From Irineochytrium annulatum (taxonomy: Eukaryota; Chytridiomycota; Chytridiomycetes; Chytridiales; Chytridiaceae): a DNA stretch of 37,304 nt. The stretch's first letter is position 1. Each line of letters opens with the position of its first letter. Shown here piece after piece: positions 1-8,505 of the stretch. The stretch lies in contig JADGJL010000146.1 of NCBI GenBank assembly GCA_027600665.1, positions 1 to 37,304 on the forward strand, written 5' to 3'. The position numbers and the translations under genes are program-made. Below the pieces are notes generated by a model. That model saw only the letters and a program-made list of their open reading frames with translations, did not search any database and had not been told where the DNA came from.

Positions 1-24
1 TTCGACCATAAAACTGACACGTTC

Positions 25-2223
25 CTAGTTTTTTTTTGTAGCTTTATACTGAATTTGGTTTGGCTCAGGGTCTGGTGGGCTCGGATATGTGTATATGTGA
101 AAGCTCTCAAACAGCTCCAGATTCACAACTCTATGCGCGAACGTCAGGCTCACGGCACCGGAACCCTTGGCGTCGCCCAGCAAAGTGGGGGTGAAGTTGC
201 GATGGCGCGGGTGGACATCCGACGGTTCAAGGGGCGCGCCGAGAGAGGCGCCGAGGGAGTACCATATAGCCAGGATGCAAAGGGCGCGGCCGTCGTGCAG
301 GGCTGGCAGGGTTTGAAGGGGTTTCCAGGTGTGGAGGAGCGGGGTGGGGGCCTGGGGGACGAGAGACGGAGTGGCTTTTGTCAGGGCGGCGTGATGGTAG
401 GTGAGGGAGGCGGCGCAGGCGTTAAGCCAATGAAGGAGGGCGTAGGAGAGGGTCGGAGTTGGCAAGGGAGCGAAGTCCGGGAACTTGGTCCTGGATAGGA
501 GTTAGTTACAAGCCGAAGAAGTAGCAAAGGTACCGAAGGTGATTGAGGACATCGTTGACCTCCAGCTTCTTGATGGACGCGTCCATCAGGGCGTCCATGA
601 TGTTGCAATGGATAGACTGCCACATGTCAGAATTACATGCAGCACACCATCGCTTGAAAAATCGCGCACCTCATAAAACGGCGTCCGGTCCTTAATCATA
701 GCGCGGACGCTATCCCGATACTCGATCTTAAAGTCCAGATGACCCGCCCTAATTAACGTATCAAGAAACCCATCCTCCCTGTCAACCCATCCCCCGACGC
801 TTGCGCGCTTGGTCGGTATGAACGTATCGACGATGTTCTCCTTGGTGTAGTGCATGGGCGGCATGACGATCCTGCACGCGACGTGATACAGCGCACCTGT
901 GACAAGGGCGGGGATGAGAGGTCCGGCGGGTAGGTGTTTGTCCTTGCATTAACCTTTGTTAAGCGAGCGAGGAGCAGAACAAGCTGAAAGGAGTGTAAAG
1001 TACCTTCAAGTCAACGCTCTCCAACATCTCCTCCAGCTCCACGCGCGCGCGAAGCGAGATACGCTCGCCCGACTTGTCGATCAGGGTCCGGAGAAGCCAG
1101 CGGAGGCACGGTTTAAACACGCGCTCGGAAGGTTCGTGTTCCGGCTCGAAATCCGGCTCGTCTTCTCCTGTCTCCACTTCTACTGGCCGGTCACGCGGCG
1201 TCGCATCGACTTCAGCTGACGTCTCCGCCGTGTCGTTGCTCTTTTCGTGCGGTTCCTCGTTCCCCATCCCCCCATTACTCTTGTTCGGCTCCTCATTCAA
1301 CTGCGGTTCTGCATTCCCCTCCCTACCGCCTTCCACTCCACCCTTTTCCTCCACCTTCTCCGCCTCAGCCTCCTTTTTACTCCTCCCACTCTTGGTCCTC
1401 TCCTCCTTCTCCGCCGCCTCCTCCTTCCTAACCCCTCCACTCCTTATCCGGTCAACTCTCGACCCTCTCTGCCTCTGATTCTTCCACCTCCACATTATCC
1501 CCGCAATCTCCGCCACCGCGCCCGCCACGTCCCCGCCGTCTTTTAAACCGTCCATCAGTCCCGGATCCACGACAATGCCACACTTCTCCAACCCCGCAGT
1601 GAGATTTTCCACGTTTTTGCTGTGAAGGTCCACGCACGAAAAGGCGCCGTCCGTCGTGTACCACGCGAGGTCGATTGATGTCGGGGAGAGGACTGAGAGA
1701 ATCTTTGCGAGTTTCACACACCGGTTAGCAAACGGGTGTCATGCAACGGGAAACTTCGTACTTGCACGAGCACGAAGCTGTCCTGCAGATCCTCCATCGT
1801 CATGGGCTCATCCCGTCCAAGCAAATCCGGCAACCACGACGCCAGCCCCTCGTCCAACGGCTCCTGCGATCGTCTCGGCGGGGGAGGCATGTTCAAACTC
1901 ATCTCCCCTGCCGCACCGCCGGCCGTCGTGATAGATGCCAAAAAATCCGCGTCAATTTCATTCTCCTCATCTGCGGCCCTCGCGATCCCGGCAGGTGGAG
2001 GAGGCTCAGGCGCTGCGCTGACGATCAAGCTATTCAGGAGATCCTCCGACGACGCGTGGACGGGGGTCAGTTTCCTGGTCGAGGACCGGTGCGAGTGGGA
2101 CGATGCCGGTATGGAGCGCCTGGAGTGGGCGGACGCTGGCGCCGTCCTGCCCGGTGAGCTGGGCATCGGAATGGGCGTGAAAGCTTCGTCAAATGTCGAC
2201 GGCTTGAATTGGAGGTCCGCCAT
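25..2223 (-). CDS. CAMSAP-type calponin-homology (CH) domain protein, 3' end truncated by window
   Basis: Five exons fit (2223-1762, 1702-1004, 942-670, 616-534, 490-25) and stay in frame for about 660 residues. The N-terminal 110 residues are Ser/Pro-rich. A first CH-like module follows (LASWLPDLLGRDEP ... VLVQILSVLSPTSIDLAW), reminiscent of Hook-type CH domains. Next comes a Lys/Glu-rich linker of about 100 residues. The C-terminal half follows the order of the animal CAMSAP/Patronin N-terminus: a helical segment (GPLIPALVTGALYHVAC), then IMDALMDASIKKLEVNDVL, then a CH core with ALLHWLNACAASL and LHDGRALCILAIWYS and the VVNLELFESF helix. In animals this family binds microtubule minus ends. 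The stop at 25 may lie in an intron, because the CH fold looks unfinished there, so coiled coils or a CKK domain could lie outside the window. The start was chosen at MADLQF; an in-frame ATG also exists at 2289. CH assignment is fairly firm; CAMSAP membership is inferred from motif order. Confidence 0.6.
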
Positions 2224-2270
2224 GGACACGAAGACGTTTATTTGCTGAATATTAACATATCGGGCCTTAT

Positions 2271-3399
2271 TTACTTTAACGGCGAACACGGAAGAGGTCG
2301 TACGATGCTGCAGTGCATTTTCTCAATCATCCGAACTGTCAGAAGCAGCAATCAGCGTTCGGTCAACGTTACGACGCCCACCTGTGTTGTACACGGTCTG
2401 CGCCCACCCGTCGACCTGCCAAGCCGCTTCCCTCATCTCCTTGCGCACGGCCAGGTTCGGGTATGACCAGAGCTATGCAAGTTTAGAATGGGAAGAGAAG
2501 ACACAATGGTGAATACTAACATGGTGGACGTAGTTGAGGTCCCCAAGCTGAGAGAACCACGCGCCGACGGGCTGCACAAACTGACGACGGGCCTCCAGTC
2601 CCTTCTTCCATTCATGCTCCCACTCCAGCATTCTTCCCGCCTAAAAATGACGTTGAATGACGAAAAACTCGTCCTCAATCTAAGTCACCTTCAAATGGTA
2701 AGTCCGCAACTCGTATATCCCGTCTTCGTACGAGGGCGATGACCCTTGCCAGAAAGCAAACTCGAGCATCATCTGGCTCTCCCTCGATCGCAGCATCGGC
2801 CGGAGCTTCTTGATGAAGTTCTGATAGACCTACAATATGTCTCAAACACTGCTACGCCTTGCTTAAATATACCTCGTCCTTCTCCAGCATGGAGTACGTC
2901 TCATCGTATCCCTTGTACTTGTTGTACTCCCAGATGTGCACTACGCCAAATTCAGCACTACATCGAGGGACATCTCCGTACAAGCCTGATCCAGCTTCCC
3001 GATTTCCGTTGAAAAGCTCCCAAACAGCTTCACCTTGAAGTCCGGGTTGTCGTTGACGCGCGCGTAGTTTTCCGAGCTGAACGCTCGTTAACATAAAAAG
3101 AACCTCCAGCGTACAAAAACTCACACTAGCCCGACGTAATCATCCCAAGCCTCGGGCTTCACGTTATGAGCTGCAAGTCCCTCGTTTAGTAAACGGCCAC
3201 GCCAACTTCACCTACTTTGCAGCTTGTGAACGAACTTGCCCCTCGACAGCAGCTTCGAGTGCGTCGTCTCCTCCTGATCAGACTCCTTCGCGGCCGCGGC
3301 GCCGCCCGAGCCGTGCAGGATCGAGCCGATGATGGAATACGATCGCCGTGCCGTGACTCCAATGCCGCCGGCACCGCGCCAGCATCGATTCGCCAACAT
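2271..3399 (-). CDS. NIPSNAP: NIPSNAP family mitochondrial protein
   Basis: Eight exons (3399-3216, 3170-3125, 3076-2982, 2940-2873, 2829-2689, 2640-2521, 2472-2382, 2335-2271) give 269 residues, close to the usual NIPSNAP length. Family landmarks appear in order: HSKLLSRGKFVHKLQTHNVK, VKLFGSFSTEIGKLDQALHI followed by WEYNKYKGY, RSRESQMMLEFAFW, YELRTYHLKAGRMLEWEHEW, WFSQLGDLNYVHHLWSYPNL, and a C-terminus in IEKMHCSIVRPLPCSPLK. The N-terminus MLANRCWRGAGG...ARRSYS is basic, rich in hydroxylated residues and looks like a mitochondrial presequence. NIPSNAPs are mitochondrial proteins with ferredoxin-like alpha/beta-barrel domains, linked in animals to mitophagy signalling; the molecular role in fungi is unclear. 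One intron (2981-2941) is only 41 nt. The stop lies 47 bp upstream of the next minus-strand gene. An in-frame ATG at 3438 is an alternative start. Confidence 0.9.
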
Positions 3400-3538
3400 C
3401 GATACTTGTGATCCTGGATGTAAAAAGACGAACTGCATTCAACACGATAAACGGCACACATCGCCAGCCGACCTGTGTTCCCCACATATCCCCGCGGGCC
3501 CAGACATATACGCCGTTGGAATCCCTGAGTCACCTCCA
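3400..3538. promoter_or_regulatory. divergent intergenic promoter region (NIPSNAP / MCP1-like)
   Basis: The chosen start codons of NIPSNAP (minus strand) and the MCP1-like gene (plus strand) face away from each other across 139 bp, so both promoters must lie in or overlap this stretch. No clear TATA element was seen. Both products are predicted to be mitochondrial, which makes shared regulation possible but untested. Confidence 0.5.
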
Positions 3539-4361
3539 ATGTCCTCCATCGACTCTACCCTCGCCATCGTCCAAGCCGGCTCCGGCCTCGCCCTTTCGAC
3601 CTTCATCGCCCTCCATGTCTCCGGCCACGCCCTTTCCATTGTCTCCTTCTCCCTGTCCAACAACGCCCTCCTCCTCATCCGCCACTACGCCCAGAACCCC
3701 GTCGTCGAGCCGCTTGTCATCCTTGGTGCCGCCGTCGTGCACATCACCGCGGGCGCCGGGCGCGCGATCGTGAGGGCGCTGACGGGGAAGGGGAAGAGCG
3801 GGGGCGATGGGAGCTGGTCGACGAAGGGCATGCCGAAGAGTTTGGGGCTGGCGAAGAGGGAGCTGCAGTATCAGAGGTTGAGCGGGCATGCGTTGATCAT
3901 CATGTATATTGGGCATTACATGGATGTGAGGGGACGGCCAATGATAGGTGCGTTAGTTAACTGGAAGCACTTGAGAGCCAGTGACGGTGAATTGTGAGTA
4001 CTCATTAACGATTTGTTCAACAGCCTTCTCCGACCCCGAAGTCGTCGACCTGACCATGATAACGCACTCCATCTCCCGCTCCCCGGGTAAGGCCGTTGCG
4101 CTCGCTGCCCTCGGCACGCTCGCAATCTACCACATGTCCTACGGCATCTCCAAATCCCTCCGCCTGCTCGGTATCACTAAGAAGGCCTCCAAGCCGGGCT
4201 TGTATTTGCAAGTTGGAGGCGCGGGAGCAGTGACGATGGGGTTGACGATGGTGGCCATCAGCGGGAGGGGCTGGTACAAGGTCGCGATACCGAAGGCGAA
4301 GCTGTGGGAGGAGATGGAGCAGGTTAGCAGGGAGCTGATGGCGCAGGAGATAAAGAGGTGA
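3539..4361 (+). CDS. MCP1: MCP1-like (DUF1691) mitochondrial multi-pass membrane protein
   Basis: Two exons (3539-3947 and 4024-4361, phase 1 junction) give 248 residues. The protein has about five hydrophobic segments with histidines in or beside them: IALHVSGHAL, LGAAVVHITAGAGRAIVRAL, YQRLSGHALIIMYIGHYMD and LAIYHMSYGISKSLRLLGI, then a last hydrophobic helix before a short charged tail. This order, including the I-[SR]G-[YH] and YH...GI/GL segments, resembles yeast Mcp1, a mitochondrial outer-membrane protein that when overexpressed suppresses loss of ERMES/Mdm10 and belongs to the mitochondrial lipid-homeostasis network with Vps13. The regular His placement recalls haem-b membrane proteins, but haem binding is not shown here. 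The start is the ATG just before the first hydrophobic helix; longer in-frame starts would run into the NIPSNAP 5' region. Confidence 0.7.
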
Positions 4362-4916
4362 TGATGACAAGAGAGCGGGGCCAGGGATAGACTGGTTCGG
4401 AAAGCAAGGAAGTTAGCAGGAATGGGGAGATCAACTTTTAAGAAGTCGCGGGTGAGGACGGGGAAGGGCCGGAAGACGTGCGGAAAAGTTATGGAGATAC
4501 ACGAGTTTGGATCTGACACCGGAGGGAGGTTAATGAATGGAGTTAATTATGCATGACGTTTCTGAGCTGTTTAATTTTTAAAGTGCAACAAAAAAACATC
4601 GATTGTATGTATTGAATAAAATGCATTCGTTTGCAGGAACATCGTGCGAAAAAGTGTTGTAATTCTGCTGTCCTTAGGTGAAATCGTTGGGTGTTCACTT
4701 CGCATGAACACAACACGTACCAGCACCCCCCGCTGCCCTCCAAACAATCCGTTCCCCGTCGCCCCTACACTTCCGTAGGCCTTTCACGCAGTATCTCGTC
4801 CAGCCATCAATAGGAAGGTCTCTCCCGACTTGAAAGATCTCCCTTCAGCGGCAAAAGGATGCGGGGCAAGGAGGACCTGGCCGCAGGGAGCCGACAAATT
4901 ACTAATAGGCCAGGCC
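4362..4916. other. intergenic region without recognisable gene
   Basis: This gap lies between the MCP1-like stop and a possible 5' exon of the S41-like gene. It contains an AT-rich stretch near 4560-4625 that probably holds the 3' end of the MCP1-like transcript. Short ORFs on both strands have no recognisable motifs. Confidence 0.4.
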
Positions 4917-5045
4917 ATGATAAAAGTCTGGCATCGTTCGAGGAAGCTGCTGTCCGGCATTGTTGTCCTGGCGACGGTGGCATCGATTTTATCATCAGAA
5001 CCTACCGCATCGAAGAGCCCGACACAGCAAGCACAACAGAAGTGT
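4917..5045 (+). other. candidate upstream signal-peptide exon for the S41-like gene
   Basis: An ATG at 4917 opens a frame reading MIKVWHRSRKLLSGIVVLAT and continuing ASILSS: a basic n-region, a hydrophobic core and a small-residue c-region, as in a secretory signal peptide. The downstream S41-like protein has a C-terminal membrane anchor and N-glycosylation sites but no signal peptide of its own, so a spliced leader is expected. I could not find a convincing donor/acceptor pair in phase; the sequence ending CCCGCAG at 5298 is a possible acceptor. The right boundary given here is arbitrary. Confidence 0.3.
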
Positions 5046-5267
5046 CCGTCGTCCATGCCGCGCGTCGGTCCAGGCAGAAATGCTAAGTCGTCACCAACGC
5101 GGAGAGCAGGCCGCACGAGTTCGTCCCCCAGTCGTTCGCCTGGATGGGTTGTTTTGGCGCGACTTTCTAGGTGGCCCGCTTGTGGAAAGGGTCCAAGAAT
5201 AGAGGCATAAGGGGAGACGTTTCCAACGGTTTCAACTCTGGCGGTTCTGGCCCCATCCACATCCGTC

Positions 5268-7679
5268 ATGACCTCCTCTGGCATCGCAATCCCGCAGGGC
5301 GATTACTGCGCTGGCCTCTTCGATGGAGATAAGGTGCTGATCGGGGCGCAGGTCATCTCCTGCTACACGTCCTTCCCGATCACCCGTGCCGCGGTCGAAG
5401 CACACTCCTTGGATATGATCGCTTACTTGGCGCTCTACACGCCACTGTATGGAATCAAGGGCCTGTGGAGCGGGAAGGTGGACCTGTTGAAAGCGATCTA
5501 TGACCTGAAGGACGCCAACCCAACGTACACGAACGAGTTCGACATGCATGCGGAGATCTCGAGGATTTTTTATTTAGCGGGCGACATTAATCTCGTATAT
5601 GTGCCGTACTGCTTTAATCAGTGAGTGTCCGTGGCGGCGCTCGGAGGTGTGCAGGATGTTGATGTCACTTCTTACATACAGATTCGACTTGTATCAGCCC
5701 TGGATGTTCAATTTGAGGAACACCTCGAGTGGCCAGCAGGAGGTCGTCATCGCAGATTACGTCCGGGTCGAAAAATACGACGTGGATGGCTTTTTTTCCA
5801 GCATTGCGGACGTTAAAAAGTTAGTCGGCGCGACGGTCACGCAGATCAACAATCAACCTGCCGCTGCCGTGAGTGTTGCTGCATTGTCTCAAGGCCGTAC
5901 GGCTTTTTGACGCTCTTTATCCGTTTTTAGTTTATCCAGTCAACCTTCGCGGCCCTGTTCAACTACTCCCCGAACGCCGATCTCAACTTCCAAAACGCTT
6001 TCGAGAACAACGTGCTCGAGAATGGCACCTACACAGAGTTCATTTCCTTTCTTTCGGCAACAGGGAACCCCTTTGCTGGCGTCTATCAGCAGAATGTTAC
6101 CTACACTTTAACGGACACCGCCGGTACCACCCACAATTTGGCCGTGCCATGGGCGTCCGTCTACTTCGGTCCCAGCGGCGTGAAGGATGGGGCGGACTAC
6201 TACAAGAAGGTTTGCTTGCCAAATGCGGCGTCGACGGGGGCCGTGCGAACGGGGAGGCGGGAGGCGGTGGCGAGGCGGGGTATCCTTGGGGACGGCAACT
6301 ATGTCATCTCGGATCAGCGGCAGGCACCGCTTGCTCGCCGCAACCTCGCGTCCGGCCCCAACCCACTGTACAGCGACGACTCGAACAAGTTCTACAAGCT
6401 CGACGGCGCCAACGGCCTCTGGCTGGCAGGTTTTGGCCATCGCGGCGAGACGACGGATGTGAACCTCTTTATCGCCATGTCCGAGGGCCTCAACATGCTC
6501 CGCGCTACCGGCGTCACAAACCTCGTCATTGACGTCGGCGAGGCGGGACCAGCGTCCTCCTGCAATGCCTTCACCGCCCTCACCTTCCTCCTAGCCGGCT
6601 CCAACGAGACCGTCTACGACCTCCGGCTCACAGAAGACACGAGCCCGGTTTACCGCAAGGCCCTCACGAACAACATTACCACCCCGAACACTTTCTCCCT
6701 CTCGTCCTTCACGCCCATCGCCGGCGCCACCACGGTCCTCGACCCAACACCGGAGCTATCCCGCGGCGGCAAGGCCGTCCACTACTCGTCCCCCTTTACC
6801 TCGAACTGCGCCTCCCACGCCTCTGCGATTCTAGCAAAGATGTCCGCGCTTGCGAACCCCTGGCCCGCGTCCAACATCTACATCCTCTCCAACGGTCGCT
6901 GCTACGCCGGCTGCGGTGAGTTCGTCCGCGCGCTCGTCTCCCAGTTTGGCGTCAAGACCATCGTGACCAGCGGCGTCGCGCGCGCGTCCTTCCCGCCCAC
7001 GCTCGGCGAGTACGGCCTCTCGCTGGTCGACTGCGACGCGGCCCACCGGGACGCCGTGGCCATCATGGGAAGCACGTCCTCGTTCCCTCCCGAGCTCAAG
7101 TACAGGGTGCAGTGCGGGATCCCGCAGTTTGAGAGCTATGCGCCTGGGACAAAACCGGACGACGTGAGCGGCGTCGGGTCGTATGAGATGGCGCCGCTGA
7201 GCGCGGATTGGTTCGTGCCCGTCGTGGACGCGACTGACCGCGTGAGCGTGTGGGAGGGCGTCGTGAGCGCCGTTGGTCCTTTGAGAGACAGCGCGGCGGC
7301 GGCGGCGGCGGCAGACGCAAGTGCGGCGGGTGGAGCGTTGAAGGGCGTTGCGGTGTTGGGCATCGTGATCGGGGTGGTCGCGGTCGGGACGATTGTGGCC
7401 GCGCTGTGCCTGTTCGTGTGGAGGCGACCGCCAAAGTTCTTGTTCCGGATTTTCCGGAGACGCACGGCAGCGACGACGGACAGGCCGTGGTTTAACACGC
7501 AGAGGGTGCCGAGAAGGGAGGGAGCTGTTGGGGAGAGTTTGGTGGATAACGGGAGTTTCCTTGTCAGCGCCATGCCGGAAAGAACCTCGACGCCGAGAGG
7601 CGTGTTTGGGACGAGGAAGGGGAGGGGCGACAAGGGAAATTATGTGGAGCTACAGGGTTTGGGAGGTCGGGAGGAGTGA
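5268..7679 (+). CDS. S41-peptidase-like, single-pass membrane protein; probable pseudoprotease
   Basis: Exons 5268-5620, 5682-5868 and 5931-7679 give 762 residues from the first in-frame ATG; the true 5' end is unsettled. The layout follows the secreted fungal S41 (CPAF/tail-specific-protease-like) family. It has an N-terminal helical region (DYCAGLFDG, ISCYTSFPIT), a PDZ-like middle (VVIADYVRVEKYDVDGFF, GATVTQINNQPAAA), then a protease-like core (NLVIDVGEAG, NIYILSNGRCYAGCGEFVRA). Related proteins normally have a catalytic His in a D-A-H motif and a catalytic Ser in a C-x-S-x-C motif. Here these read D-I-N (codons near 5583-5591) and C-Y-A-G-C (Ala codon at 6906-6908). Hydrolytic activity is therefore unlikely. 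A poly-Ala linker (near 7290) leads to a transmembrane helix (about 7345-7420) and a basic cytoplasmic tail of about 80 residues. Domain identity is fairly sure; loss of activity is inferred. Confidence 0.75.
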
Positions 7680-8505
7680 GTGACTTCTAGAGTAGTCACG
7701 AGAGAGCTGGATATTGGTGGTTCTTTTCTTTAAGTGTCTTAGATCTGTTATCGCTTAAGTCTTGACGGCAACCTCTTTTCTTGCCCCCGAATATCCGTTT
7801 TTATACATCTCAGCAATTCACTGCCTGTTTGTATTGCGCGGCATATGACATCTTCAGGCTTCCTTTGTCATCCATCATTTCCCATTTACCGACGTTGAGC
7901 ATATCCTTTCCCTCTTTCAAATGTATTTATGCTTACTTATTGATCACGAAATACGGATTCCCGCTGCTGCTCGCCGTCAGCTCTTTGAACTAAATGGCGT
8001 TCAATGGTTGCCAGGCGGTCTTGGTGATAGAAAGTAGATTTCATGACCTGGACTCCAAAACGAACAGTTCACGACACGGCGAGCGACCAGAACAGCCATG
8101 CTTCATCCAGGCAGCGCACTCACAGGCCGTCCTCACGGCTGTCGCCGTGTTGAGAATGGTCCGATATTTCGGACGGACGGGGTTGCGGTGCTTGTCGCGG
8201 CAACCAAGCTCAGCTTGACCAGGATCCCCCGGCCTTCGCTTCTGTGACGGGGTGCGGGTGCGGAGCGCGGATTGCGAGGGGCGGTGTGGGAGTGTCAGTG
8301 GGGATTGCGCACGCCGATTGCGGGCAGACGGCACCACGCCCGTAGTCCCAATAGCAAGCATTAAACCCCGTCGATCCTACTTTAGCTACGAGAGCGGAGG
8401 TAGCAAGAAACGTCCTAATTCTTGCGAGCCGCCCGACGCGAGGTCCTCTCCTCACTCTCATTAGCATCTGCCCGAGTTCACGCTCCTCGTCTCCACCTCC
8501 ACATC
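7680..8505. other. intergenic region without recognisable gene
   Basis: About 0.8 kb between two plus-strand genes. The first 300 bp are T-rich and probably include the S41-like 3' UTR; the remainder is GC-richer and should hold the promoter of the Tag1-like gene. Short ORFs on both strands show no family motifs. Confidence 0.4.

Noticed and set aside
1074..1478. Ser/Leu-rich plus-strand ORFs
   Set aside because: Mirror image of the Lys/Glu-rich linker of the CAMSAP-type protein.
4784..5284. 166-codon minus-strand ORF
   Set aside because: No recognisable motif. It covers the S41-like upstream region where a plus-strand signal-peptide frame is more plausible, but it was not fully excluded.
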